Shown here in pieces: positions 23,323 to 34,989 of a stretch of DNA of 64,000 nucleotides. Source of the DNA: Lingula anatina (lineage: Eukaryota > Brachiopoda > Lingulata > Lingulida > Lingulidae); contig NW_019775717.1 of the NCBI RefSeq assembly GCF_001039355.2, positions 62,001 through 126,000 of the forward strand, written 5' to 3'. The translations under genes and the position numbers were made by a program. Position 1 is the first letter of the stretch, and each line of letters opens with the position of its first letter. Below the pieces are notes generated by a model. It did not search any database. It saw nothing but the letters and a program-made list of their open reading frames with translations, and had not been told where the DNA came from.

Positions 23323-24039
23323 CTTGCACACCCTAAAAATATTGAAATACTGCAGTGATTAAAAAAAAATAATTGTCAGCATCTTAGGAAAAGAAAATAC
23401 CAAAAAGAATAAATTCAAGTCTTCCCATGGTAACTGTGCCTCCAAAACAGGGTGTTGCAAAAAACAAATGGTTCTTCATCCGAGAGATAAAACAGAAAAA
23501 AGATACACCAGTTTTAACTTTAAATTAAAATTATACTCTAGTCTGGGCCAAGTAGAAGTATTGTTCTCTGACCCTTCTGTTTAATAAGTTGTATTTATTT
23601 ACATAACATGTAACTCAACTGACAGCTAGGATCAATGGGTTACCATATACTTATACTGAGTGAATGCCAGTATACCATGACATTACAGGGTTCTAGTACT
23701 ATTATACTAATAGTAGTATCCAAGTATCCCAAACCGCACTGTACTAGTACACGTCCCAAGCGGAGCAATGACGTTGAAATAAAGTCTGGACCTACTTTGA
23801 TTATGGAGACAAATATCTGAAGCAATATTGCATAAGCAAGACAACACACAACTACATTTTCAAGACACTAGCCATGTGATTTTACTGTTCAAATTATACT
23901 AATTTTTGTGTTGCTAATTAAAGTAAATCACTTACAGTGTACAGGTAACTCCTTGACGTGGGGATACATGATATATACAAATATTACTCACTGTTAGCTA
24001 AACACTCATTTCATGAAATATCATGCGGTCTTTACTTAC

Positions 24040-24125
24040 CTGCCCTGGTGTTCTGGGACCCTTGTAATGTATATTTAGAAATAATAAATGGCTAACAAAC
24101 GCCAGGTAGGCAGTGTACTCTCTCT
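24040..24125 (-). other. Putative 5' UTR exon of the zinc-finger gene
   Basis: On the minus strand GGGCAG is followed by GTAAGTAAA, a strong donor. A matching acceptor (TTTTTAG) lies ten bases before the ATG at 23322. The transcription start is not defined. Confidence 0.45.
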
Positions 24126-24129
24126 TCGT

Positions 24130-25860
24130 GCTCATTCATTAGGCATTGGAAAGGGAAAATCATGGCGTCTGTTCCATATCCCAAGAAAAGCCTAATTCAA
24201 TGTTTGTCGTTGTTCTACACTGACTTTCTTCACATGTCACTACTATTATTACGGAAAAGTTCAGATTTTAGTGTCTCGACTCAAAATTGAACCAGGCAGC
24301 TTATATAACAATAGTACCTTCAGAAATCCAAAAACTAGTTTTTTTGTGAATTCTTTTAATCCTATTTACCCTTTATATAGCATCATTGGGTTAAACATTG
24401 TTGAGAGAAATTTTCTTTATGGTAAAAATATACTTTTTTTATTTACATATACCTGACATCTTACGATAATTTTTCCATTCTTGCCCCCCCCTCAACCCAC
24501 CCACCCACCCACGCACACATACACACTTTTCCAAGTTGGCATCATTCATGATAGGCCTACATGTATCTCTTTATAACAGTCTGAGGTGAAATGGGCATAC
24601 ACTTTATATCGTCCTCTCTATGCAGGTCAATGTGTACATGTACTGGCAGAAAAGTACTGGTAGAGCACTGGCGCAGTGTGATGCCATTACTTTCACATTT
24701 ACGCGCCAGGAACTAACGTAAAATTGTCATTATGATAATACAGAATGGCAGTTTGGTGTCTGGTGTATCTTTATGTGGCTATAAATTACTGAACAATAGT
24801 GCTCCTGGTCATTATGACCGTCTGTCTGTTTGTTTGTCTGACTGTCTGTCTGTTTGTTTGTTTGTTTGTTTGTGGTTAGAACTGGTAATCAAACTCGTGA
24901 AATTTATTTGGAAAAGGCGACAACGTACCAGCACGATAAAACAGCAACAGATTTAACATGATTTCATATCCAATGCTTAGTTTTAAACAAAACCGATGGC
25001 TGTATAGTATTTACATGTAAGTTTTTAATTCACAGTTTTTGGTTTGGAATCAAGACGTATAAATACTTGTCCAGTCTGCTGTAGGCCTACCTATTACATA
25101 TACTTGTTGCGCATTTAAACTAGGTCGCTCTTCGGCCACAGCTGTTCCTTAACCGCAAAATGATGTAGGCCCCTATTTGTACCCCTGTGAGTGTCAATAC
25201 CACTGTGAAGCTAGATTGTTAACTATTGAAACGTTTTCACGCGATAGCTTCACAGTGGTATTGCTGATATGAAATACATATGAAATCAAGATCGAGCTGG
25301 CAATACCAGAATCTAGAATCTAGGGTACCTATTTGACTATATCTTGGCAATTTCTTCTGGTATCTTGGAGTATGAAAGGACTGCCCGTGGCACGTATGGG
25401 CCAACACTCAAGTTATAAATTCTTGGGAACCATTTCAACTTATGTTTGATTTGGAATATAGGGTATGTTCAGAATAGAAACTATCGTACTAGCAGGATCG
25501 ATCTATCTCAGCGGGGATTTTCTCTAAGGCGCAGTCAATGTAATTAGCTTAATTGTCCGGTGCACCCCCTCGTAACTTAAAGTATTTGGGTAAAGTCGGG
25601 AAAACTTTGTGTTCCATGATGTTGTTCATGTTGCTTTGTGAGAGGGCGTGCCATGCAGATTGCATTGGTGGCCACATTTTTATTGAAAGTAAATAAAATG
25701 AAAAAAGTTCAATTTAAGTTTAAAAAAACTTATAAGCAACATGAATTTTTTCTTTGATATCACTGTCGTCTGTGATTTCTATGAAAACTCTAACTCAACG
25801 TTATGGAGTTTGTTGGTTAGGGTCAAGTGAGCGAAATGGCAGATTTTGTTTTTCTCACTT
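24130..25860. other. Intergenic, no gene seen
   Basis: Holds a TCTG/TTTG microsatellite (about 24818-24872), a perfect 19-bp inverted repeat at 25195-25263 and a MITE-like fragment near 25450-25590. No coding sequence is supported. Confidence 0.5.
25195..25263. repeat. Perfect 19-bp inverted repeat with 31-base loop
   Basis: CAATACCACTGTGAAGCTA (25195-25213) and its exact complement TAGCTTCACAGTGGTATTG (25245-25263). It could be a remnant transposon or a small transcribed hairpin. Confidence 0.8.
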
Positions 25861-26649
25861 TCATTTTTAAATGATAAAACTGAACAGTTAAAACTTAACA
25901 GTAGTAATATTATGCCAAAGTGAAACGTTTGTTTTTTTCGCATCTTGTGGCCTATTATTTTGAACCGTTCCGGGACAAAAACATACTGATAAGACTTATT
26001 AATAAGTATAAATGACATCTTGTCTGGGGGCACTCTATAAGAGCCAGTGTGACAGGAATGAAGTCTTAGGAATGGAAGTCCGGGGTCCCACGACACATGA
26101 TAAGTACAGGTAAGGGTTAGTCAGAATATTAGGGTTAGTATACATTAATGAAACGAATGTCACCTGTACAAAGTATTAGGGAACGGTCTACGGTTCCTCC
26201 CCTGTCAGACAGACATTCTTATGCAGAGTTACGCCCACTGCGCTATGCTAAATTGCTTCCCTATGACATTACAGCCGGATATTAAACACAGTTACACGTG
26301 CAGTTACAGCTATTTCTTTCGACTGAGAAGCAGCCAAGGTAACACACGTATTAACCTAAGATTATATTTGTTGGCGCCGGTTACAGGTGGAGATCAAGCC
26401 TCTCTCTCTCTCTCTTTTTCGTTCACTTGTGTGATACTTGTCAAATCGCGGAAACTTGTAGGTTACAACTGCACCTTTTTTACCATGATTTACGTTTGTA
26501 ACTTCATAAACGCTGTGACATTTTTGTGGAGGCACATCTGCAGCTTATGACATCACACCGATTAAAAGGAAATTTAAATTACTTAAAAGAGTCGACAGTC
26601 TGCGCCGACAAGAGCTGGGTTCTGATAGCGCCGGATAAAGGTAGGTCCT

Positions 26650-26859
26650 CAGTGGCGGATTTAGGGGGGGGGGTCCTTACCTCCCCTTCGATTTCTGAAA
26701 ATCTAATGCCCCCCTCTTGAACTTAGAACTTTGGCTAGCTGAATCATAGTTCTAAACCGTACCAAATGGCACCGTTCGCCCTCTAAAATACCATCGAAAA
26801 ACCCAACGCCAAGGGGAGGAGAGGGGACCCCCCTTCAAATAATCCTGGATACGCCCCTG
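26650..26859. mobile_element. hAT-like MITE, copy A
   Basis: Starts CAGTGGCGGATTTAGGGG and ends CCTGGATACGCCCCTG, a complementary pair. The second copy, in duplicate B, is at 29878-30097. Confidence 0.6.
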
Positions 26860-27483
26860 GGTCCTGCATGTAACATACTACCAGTATTTATATCAGGGGG
26901 CCAATGTCATATGCTCTAAACGACTCAAAGGCCGACTAGGAGATGAAGATGTTTCAGCATATGACATTAATCTACTATAAATAATGTTGTAAACAATGTA
27001 GTGAGCGAATATCTCAGTCCGCTGACTTCAGACGCGCGGTGAGTAAGATTGAAAACCTTAATGTTGACCTTAGACTCAGCTGTTTACGTGAAAATACTCT
27101 TTAACTTTTGCCTCAGCAATGGTGGCGTGTGTCTTTGTGAACTTGATAGATCCCTTCTTGCTAACGCTTTCACTTCAGTGTACAGTATGTTGCAGTACAC
27201 GGATAGCATGGCGTTTTTAAACTGAAAAACAACCTTTAAAAGCTGTCTACTATTCCAGAAAGACGTAAAAGAGACGAGACACATATAATATCTACACTGG
27301 ATCAACGTACTGGATTTATACACGTGGGATACCATACCGGGTACACTCACATGTTCATGGTGCGTACCACCGACCCATCCCGCAAAAAACAATGAAGAAT
27401 TATGAAGGAGGAAACACTGTCTGGGGGTAGGTACATACGCCCACCCAGAACTCTAGGCCTCTAGGAGGGGGGCTGACGGTAAT

Positions 27484-27487
<4 letters not shown>

Positions 27488-27549
<62 letters not shown>

Positions 27550-27835
27550 NNNNNNNNNNNNNNNNNNNNNNNNNNNNNNNNNNNNNNNNNNNNNNNNNNN
27601 NNNNNNNNNNNNNNNNNNNNNNNNNNNNNNNNNNNNNNNNNNNNNNNNNNNNNNNNNNNNNNNNNNNNNNNNNNNNNNNNNNNNNNNNNNNNNNNNNNNN
27701 NNNNNNNNNNNNNNNNNNNNNNNNNNNNNNNNNNNNNNNNNNNNNNNNNNNNNNNNNNNNNNNNNNNNNNNNNNNNNNNNNNNNNNNNNNNNNNNNNNNN
27801 NNNNNNNNNNNNNNNNNNNNNNNNNNNNNNNNNNN

Positions 27836-27870
<35 letters not shown>
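27488..27870. repeat. (GA)n tract interrupted by an assembly gap
   Basis: GA repeats run into and out of the N gap at 27550-27835. The corresponding site in duplicate B (30713-30829) is short and complete, so the true gap may be much smaller than drawn. Confidence 0.85.
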
Positions 27871-27879
<9 letters not shown>

Positions 27880-28526
27880 AGGGGGGGGAGAGAGTTGTTA
27901 ATATATGCTGATACATGTTGTCTAAATATATGTTATATAATCTTTTAAAGAGTTCGCTAATGTGTAAGCAATGACATTTCGATTAACAATCATTAACAAT
28001 GATATAAACTCATGGGGTTTTCAGCGATACATATAATACTGTATATATGTAGTGTTCAGAATATTAAGGTAACGTGTAACATTACGCCCAGTAAGCCACC
28101 TGGCAGCACAGATGAAGCGTAAGGTTAAAAAATACATTCAGAAAAACCGCAGATGTATAATATAAAGATAAGAGTTTGGATGGGTTTCAAATAAAAGCGA
28201 TTGTGTATCGGGGTATATGGTTCCCCACTTGACGTCACTTTTTACCTGAGACCAATTGATCGAGTGATGACGTCAATTCCTAGCAAAAACTCTCACTGGA
28301 CAGTAAAATTGCGCAAAATTAGCCAACGAAATAGCCGTTAGTGTCTATTGAATTATCAGCGTGGCCCACGTTGAGGTAAATTCGACAGTGGGGTCTTGCG
28401 AGTAACTTCCAACTACTATTTAATTCATCAAGTGTGAGTACTCTACACCAGCTGTTCTTCCGCTCAGAGCCTCTGAGGCAATGTTACTCTACACAGGAGT
28501 CTAGCTGGGTGATGGCGTTTTTTATC

Positions 28527-28527
28527 T

Positions 28528-28562
<35 letters not shown>

Positions 28563-28610
28563 TTTGTTTGTTTGTTTGTTTGTTTGTTTGTTTGTTTGTT
28601 TATTTATATA
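28527..28610. repeat. (TTTA)n(TTTG)n microsatellite
   Basis: Compound tetranucleotide repeat; the counterpart in duplicate B (31604-31676) has different unit numbers. Confidence 0.9.
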
Positions 28611-29877
28611 TTAATTGCAAAATTCCTTGCTTTTGGAGATGTGTGCACAGGTGTAGCCATATTTGTAACCTGTTGACTTAAAATATATCCCCGATAAAAT
28701 TCTCTATGAGGCCCCAGTAGAGGGTAGGGTGAAACCGTGAGCGTCTATCAGATGTACTTTATCTAAACCTCTCCTCTTTTCTCCCTTGACAGAAAGATAT
28801 GCTAACCGATAAATTGCGAAAAAACCTGCCCGCCCTTTTGACGTATCTACCTGTAATATGTGTTCATTATGCAGATATGGTATATATCTTTATTGCGACC
28901 CCCCATGTCATTTTTTATCAAAGTTCTTGACATGCTTATGTCAGATAACAGAGACGGTGACATGAAAGGTATCAGTTTGCTGGCGACTCAGGTGAGGGAG
29001 GATTGCCGCATGATAAATTAATATCATGACTAAGTCTTTAACTGAATCTTGACAAAAGTAGGCAATCATGAGTGATCGTTCGNCTTTTAAATGATAAAAC
29101 TGAACAGTTAAAACTTAACAGTAGTAATATTATGCCAAAGTGAAACGTTTGTTTTTTTCGCATCTTGTGGCCTATTATTTTGAACCGTTCCGGGACAAAA
29201 ACATACTGATAAGACTTATTAATAAGTATAAATGACATCTTGTCTGGGGGCACTCTATAAGAGCCAGTGTGACAGGAATGAAGTCTTAGGAATGGAAGTC
29301 CGGGGTCCCACGACACATGATAAGTACAGGTAAGGGTTAGTCAGAATATTAGGGTTAGTATACATTAATGAAACGAATGTCACCTGTACAAAGTATTAGG
29401 GAACGGTCTACGGTTCCTCCCCTGTCAAACAGACATTCTTATGCAGAGTTACGCCCACTGCGCTATGCTAAATTGCTTCCCTATGACATTACAGCCGGAT
29501 ATTAAACACAGTTACACGTGCAGTTACAGCTATTTCTTTCGACTGAGAAGCAGCCAAGGTAACACACGTATTAACCTAAGATTATATTTGTTGGCGCCGG
29601 TTACAGGTGGAGATCAAGCCTCTCTCTCTCTCTCTTTTTCGTTCACTTGTGTGAAACTTGTCAAATCGCGGAAACTTGTAGGTTACAACTGCACCTTTTT
29701 TACCATGATTTACGTTTGTAACTTCATAAACGCTGTGACATTTTTGTGGAGGCACATCTGCAGCTTATGACATCACACCGATTAAAAGGAAATTTAAATT
29801 ACTTAAAAGAGTCGACAGTCTGCACCGACAAGAGCTGGGTTCTGATAGCGCCGGACAAGAGGTACAGTGTAGGTCCT

Positions 29878-30097
29878 CAGTGGCGGATTTAGGGGGGGGG
29901 TGTCAGGTGGGTCCTTACCTCCCCTTCGATTTCTGAAAATCTAATGCCCCCCTCTTGAACTTAGAACTTTGGCTAGCTGAATCATAGTTCTAAACCGTAC
30001 CAAATGGCACCGTTCGCCCTCTAAAATACCATCGAAAAACCCAACGCCAAGGGGAGGAGAGGGGACCCCCCTTCAAATAATCCTGGATACGCCCCTG
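29878..30097. mobile_element. hAT-like MITE, copy B
   Basis: Same element as 26650-26859, carrying a few extra bases near its left end. Confidence 0.6.
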
Positions 30098-30704
30098 GGT
30101 CCTGCATGTAACATACTACATGTACTAGTACTTATATCAGGGGGCCAATGTCATATGCTCTAAACGACTCAAAGCCGACCAGGAGATGAAGATGTTTCAG
30201 CATATGACATTAATCTACTATAAATAATGTTGTAAACAATTTAGTGAGCGAATATCTCAGTCTGCTGACTTCAGACGCGCGGTGAGTAAGATTGAAAACC
30301 TTAATGTTGACCTTAGACTCAGCTGTTTACGTGAAAATACTCTTTAACTTTTGCCTCAGCAATGGTGGCGTCTGTCTTTGTGTACTTGAGCGATCCCTTC
30401 TTGTTAACGCTTTTACTTCAGTGTACAGTTGTTGCAGTACACGGATAGCATGGCGTTTTAAAACTGAAAAACAACCTTTAAAAGCTGCCTTCTATTCCAG
30501 AAAGACGTAAAAGAGACGAGACACATAATATCTACACTGGATCAACGTACTGGATTTATACACGTGGGATACCATACCGGGTACACTCACATGTTCATGG
30601 TGCGTACCACCGACCCATCCCGCAAAAAACAATGAAGAATTATGAAGGAGGAAACACTGTCTGGGGGTACGTACATACGTCCACCCAGAACTTTAGGCCA
30701 CGGT

Positions 30705-30748
<44 letters not shown>

Positions 30749-30792
30749 GAGAATCAAAAAGAGAGAGAATAAAGGAGGGAGAGTGATGAAAA

Positions 30793-30831
<39 letters not shown>

Positions 30832-31031
30832 GAGGGAGGGGAGAGAGTTGTTGATGTATGCTGATACATGTTGTCTAAATATATGTTATATAATCTTTTA
30901 CAGAGTCCGCTAATGAGTAAGCAATGACAAAGACATTTCGATTAACAATTATATAAATTCATTGGGTTCTCAGCGATACATATAATACTGTACATCTGTA
31001 GAGTTCAGATTATAAAGGAGACGTGTAACAT

Positions 31032-31124
31032 AGCTTTTATTATATATATAATAAGTTGTAATCCTAATAATTTTACCTGTAAACAGCACTGAGACGTTAG
31101 TGTAGTGCGGTTTTAAGAAATAAA

Positions 31125-31161
<37 letters not shown>
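31032..31161. mobile_element. Short retroelement-like insertion with (TTA)n tail, only in duplicate B
   Basis: Duplicate A reads continuously GTAACATTACGCCC, while B has about 130 extra bases ending in ATAAATATTATTATT and further TTA units. An A/T-rich 3' repeat tail suggests a SINE or truncated LINE. Confidence 0.55.
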
Positions 31162-31163
<2 letters not shown>

Positions 31164-31604
31164 GCCCAGTATGCCACATGGCAGCACAGATGAAGCGTAA
31201 GGTTAAAAATACATTCAGAAACACCGCAGATGTATAATATAAAGATAAGAGCTTGGACGTGTTTCAAATAAAAGCGATTGTGTATCGGGGTATATGGTTC
31301 CCCACTTGACGTCACTCCTTACCTGAAACCAATTGATCGAGTGATGACGTCAATTCCTAGCAAAAACTCTCACTGGACAATACAATTGCACAAAATTAGC
31401 CAACGAAATAGTAGTTAGTGTCTATTGAATTATCAGCGTGGCCCACGTTGAGGTAAATTCGACAGTGGGGTCTTGCGAGTAACTTCCAACTATTATTTAA
31501 TTCATCAAGTGTGAGTACTCTACACCAGCTGTTCTTCCGCTCAGAGCCTCTGAGGCAATGTTACTCTACACAGGAGTCTAGCTGGGTGATGGCGTTTTTT
31601 ATCT

Positions 31605-31643
<39 letters not shown>

Positions 31644-32733
31644 TTTGTTTGTTTGTTTGTTTATTTATTTATTTATATGTTGATTGCAAAATCCCTTGCT
31701 TTTGGAGATATGTGCACAGGTGTAGCCATATTTGTAACCTGATGACTTAAAATATACCCCCGATAAAATTCTCTATGTGGCCCCAGTAGAGGGTAGGATG
31801 AATCCCTGAGCGTCTATCCTCAGATGTACTTTATCTAAACCTCTCCCTCTTCTCTCCCTTGACAGAAAGATATGCTAACCGATAAATTGCGAAAACACCT
31901 GCCCGCCCTTTTGACGTATCTAATATGGGTTCATTATGCAGATATATATCTTTATTACGAGCTCCCACGTCATTTTTTTTTAACAAAGTTCTTGACATGC
32001 TTATGTCAGATATCAGAGACGGTGACATGAAAGGTATCAGTATGCTGGCGACTCAGGTGGGGGAGGATTGTCGCATGATAAATTAATATCATGACTAAGC
32101 CTTTGACTGAATCTTGACAAAAGTAGGCAATCATGAGTGATCGTTTGACTTTCCCTTTCAAGTCTGGCCTGTCCAACAAGCAGTCTGACACTCGTGACAG
32201 TTTTTAAACTGTTAAAACAAAAAAGGAAAAGTTGGTTTATATTTTTGGACAAAACGATGTAGTTTACTTTGATCCAAGAATAAATCAATAGAAATTTAAA
32301 AAAAAAGACATTTGGTGCCCTTTTGTTTTTACAAAATTGACGTAAGAAAAATTCTGATCATATCAACAATAAGTGTACCTATTTCATATTTATGGACTAC
32401 TGCAATTTTCATTGAAGAAGACCAAAAGGTACGTTCGGGCATAAATTTAAGTTGACTTTCAGTCTTAATATTTTTCGTGCTGGTAATCTGCTCCAGATAA
32501 CCCATACTGCCTGTATAGCACTACTGATATTATATAGTCACCACCACAGCTACTGGGGTACATGTAACACACGTCGCGTGCATCTGCAGCATTAAGAGTC
32601 TTTCCAGGGGGATATAAGGTCATTGACGCGTAGAACGGTCCTCTCCAAACTGACAAAACTCGGGATTACAGTACTCACATGTATACTATTTGCTATTACA
32701 AATATTTAACAAAATGTTTTCTTTTCTTTTCAG

Positions 32734-32868
32734 AAGGACAAGAAGTTGAACGAAAATTGGGGTATTCACGGCGACTGTATCGATCGCGATTCTTTATTCT
32801 TTGCTATTTGTATTTGTTCCCTACAAGGCAATGGGGTTTACTTTTCCCCAAATCAAACGACGAACGCT
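32734..32868 (+). pseudogene. Decayed duplicate of the GT92 5' exon
   Basis: Resembles 33049-33207, including the upstream tract TTTTCTTTTCAG, GAAAATTGGGGTATTCA and the tract ending CAAATCAAACGACGAACGC. It has lost the initiator ATG and the reading frame. The acceptor dinucleotide survives. Confidence 0.7.
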
Positions 32869-33064
32869 ACTGGGGTACAAGTAACACGGCTCGCGTGCGA
32901 CATTAAGAGTCTTTTCCAGGGGGATATTAGGGCATGGACGCTTAGAACCAAGGTTCTCCCCAAACCAGACAACACTCGGGATTACACTACTCACATGTAT
33001 AGTATTTCTACTACAATAACTTTACAAAATGTTTTCTTTTCTTTTTAGATGTACATATGATACA

Positions 33065-34501
33065 ATGCAAAGGGCAGGAAAAGCGAAAATTGGGGTATTC
33101 ATGATGACGTTATCGATCGTGATTTTTTATTCTTTACTATTTGGATTGGGGCTCAACAAGGCGATGGAGTTTACTCTTCCTCAAATCAAACGACGAACGC
33201 TCTCGTGGATTCGTACAAAAACACTGGCAGAACCAACAGAGCCCCCTTTAGTAGAATGGCTGTACACAAATTTGACCACGGAGATGTATATCCTCTCTGC
33301 CTACTACGATGACAGGCCGACCGTGGAGTTTCTTGCTGTACGTATCATAGGGGTGGCGGATAAAGGGAGGATCGAAGACAAAGGAGAGAGGGTGTTCTGT
33401 GTTGTGTGGGGTGGCACAAATGACCTCGTTGGTAGCGTTCCTGAGGAAATGGCGGCCACCCACATTGGCCCGGGGGCATGGTCTCTTGGAAAATATTTTA
33501 GAGAGTATATATTCGTCTGCCCTTTAACAAATGTTTCCATTTCCAGACCCTCATTTGTATCTGTCATAGACGAAACATACTTTAACAAGACAAAAAATCA
33601 GTCCCGGGAGATCAGCTTGAAAGAAACACTGGCCACTCTTCCAAAGATACCTGTGAGGTATCCAGAGCGCCCTCTCAACAAACTGGACTTTGGTCAGTGC
33701 ACAAGTATCACATACTGGACCTTAGATCCTTACCGTATAGTGGAATGGGTGGAGCTACACAGAATATGGGGTGTGAAAGAGATGAACATTTACGGTAGTG
33801 TAATCAATGACACTTCAGACAGAGTATTCAGACACTACCACAGCGGGGGTTTCCTGAAGTACACCAGGATTCGGAGGCCAATGAATGAAACGTCCGAACC
33901 GATCTTTCTTCTGATGGCGTCGACGGTAATAAATGACTGCATATACAAGAATATGTACAGATACAATAAGATTGTAGTTGTCGATCTCGACGAACTGATC
34001 GTTCCTCGTGGTAACCTTAGCACCTACAACGAGCTCATAGAGACCATAGACCGTTCAATTAAACTTGAGCATCCAAATCGAATGTATATGTTTCAAAATG
34101 TATACTTCTTCTTTGAACTGCCACAAGACGTACGGTTTCCAGAACAAGTAGTGACGCTGCGCCAGATAGGGCGTCTGAGAGACTTAACCCCGGTAGGAAC
34201 TGCGGCAAAAAGTATTATAGACCCAATGGCGTGTACTAACATGCATAATCATTTCTGTTGGCATGTAGCAAAACTAAGTGACAAACCTTCACATACGAAC
34301 TACGTGAACCCGGATTTAGGACTTAATCAACATTACAAAAAGTGCCACTTCGACAGATACATGAAATCATATAATTTACCGCCGTGCAAAGAGGCGCTGA
34401 AGAATTTCACCACAGATAAAAATATGCAGAGATTCAGTCATTTACTTATACCACGTGTTAAAACAGAACTGGACAAATTGGGCCTGCCTCATCAATTATA
34501 G
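33065..34501 (+). CDS. GT92-family glycosyltransferase, type II membrane protein
   Basis: One open exon of 478 codons. After a short basic N-terminus (MQRAGKAKIG) is one membrane helix (MMTLSIVIFYSLLFGLGL), the signal-anchor layout of Golgi transferases. The lumenal part has GT92 (formerly DUF23) hallmarks: FGQCTSITYWTLDPYRIVEW near residue 210, KIVVVDLDELIVPR (the DxD-like metal/nucleotide-sugar site), HFCWH, and a C-terminal NQHYKKCHF. Several NxS/T sequons are present. Characterised members such as worm GALT-1 are beta-1,4-galactosyltransferases acting on N-glycan core fucose; the acceptor here is unknown. A CTTTTTAG acceptor ends at 33048, so a noncoding upstream exon is likely. The exon opens with a three-codon upstream frame (ATG TAC ATA TGA) before the chosen ATG. 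Confidence 0.9.
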   Translation: MQRAGKAKIGVFMMTLSIVIFYSLLFGLGLNKAMEFTLPQIKRRTLSWIRTKTLAEPTEPPLVEWLYTNLTTEMYILSAYYDDRPTVEFLAVRIIGVADKGRIEDKGERVFCVVWGGTNDLVGSVPEEMAATHIGPGAWSLGKYFREYIFVCPLTNVSISRPSFVSVIDETYFNKTKNQSREISLKETLATLPKIPVRYPERPLNKLDFGQCTSITYWTLDPYRIVEWVELHRIWGVKEMNIYGSVINDTSDRVFRHYHSGGFLKYTRIRRPMNETSEPIFLLMASTVINDCIYKNMYRYNKIVVVDLDELIVPRGNLSTYNELIETIDRSIKLEHPNRMYMFQNVYFFFELPQDVRFPEQVVTLRQIGRLRDLTPVGTAAKSIIDPMACTNMHNHFCWHVAKLSDKPSHTNYVNPDLGLNQHYKKCHFDRYMKSYNLPPCKEALKNFTTDKNMQRFSHLLIPRVKTELDKLGLPHQL

Positions 34502-34509
34502 TTGTATTG

Positions 34510-34797
34510 TTAAGGGAGGACTGTAGGCTGGAGATTTTATCTTAAATTAAAGGGGTTAGGTTTTCAAATTACACAGTTCCAAGTTCATCGAGTGACGTAA
34601 TATTGGGATTTTTGCGGCAAAACATCATTTTCGGTTTCCTGATTTTCTAAGGCACCTGGATGGCTCTAAACATGATTTTAATGGTACTATAACACTTGGA
34701 CAAAGTACAACAAAGAGTGTCCGAGGATTTTTCTTTAAAGACTTACTGTTGATTTTATCTTTAAAAACGTTATTTTAGCCCTACAGTCCCCCCTTAA
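34510..34797. mobile_element. TTAA-flanked MITE (piggyBac-like)
   Basis: TTAA at 34510-34513 is followed by GGGAGGACTGTAGGCT. The right end reads AGCCCTACAGTCCCCCC before TTAA at 34794-34797. The TTAA flanks and near-perfect inverted ends fit the piggyBac superfamily. It starts eight bases after the GT92 stop codon. Confidence 0.75.
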
Positions 34798-34978
34798 CAT
34801 AAACTGTGCAAATATGTACACGACAGATTTGGACAGGTAAAGAATGTAGACTGAGCTGCGTCATTTGATAACACATACCTAAAAACCAATTTGTATATAA
34901 ATCTGTATATAATTCTGTATATACATATACTTGTTTGTGTTGTCTGTAATTACAATTTTGTGCATCAAAATAATGAAA

Positions 34979-34984
34979 AATAAA
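34979..34984 (+). promoter_or_regulatory. Candidate polyadenylation signal AATAAA for the GT92 gene
   Basis: First canonical hexamer after the stop, beyond the TTAA element. The block around it is itself repeated near 41700, so the assignment is weak. Confidence 0.3.
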
Positions 34985-34989
34985 CAGTA

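Larger units (their letters stand above)
25862..29082. repeat. Tandem duplicate A (noncoding)
   Basis: Near-identical to 29084-32150 and separated from it by a single N at 29083. Contains a GA-repeat gap, a hAT-like MITE, TTTA/TTTG microsatellites and two CRE palindromes (28230-28237, 28268-28275). I see no gene in it. Confidence 0.85.
29084..32150. repeat. Tandem duplicate B (noncoding)
   Basis: Second copy of 25862-29082 with scattered substitutions, a shorter GA tract and an extra 130-base insertion at 31032-31161. Confidence 0.85.

Noticed and set aside
25779-26096. Minus-strand frame beginning MSWDPGLPFLRL, repeated at 29038-29316
   Set aside because: Same reason: noncoding duplicate, the two frames diverge at the block border, no recognisable protein family.
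26221-26550. 109-codon open frame also found at 29441-29770
   Set aside because: Conservation between the copies is explained by near-identity of the whole duplicated block; no domain or codon-level constraint is visible.
27461-27916. Open frame of Leu-Ser repeats
   Set aside because: Translation of the GA microsatellite and the gap.
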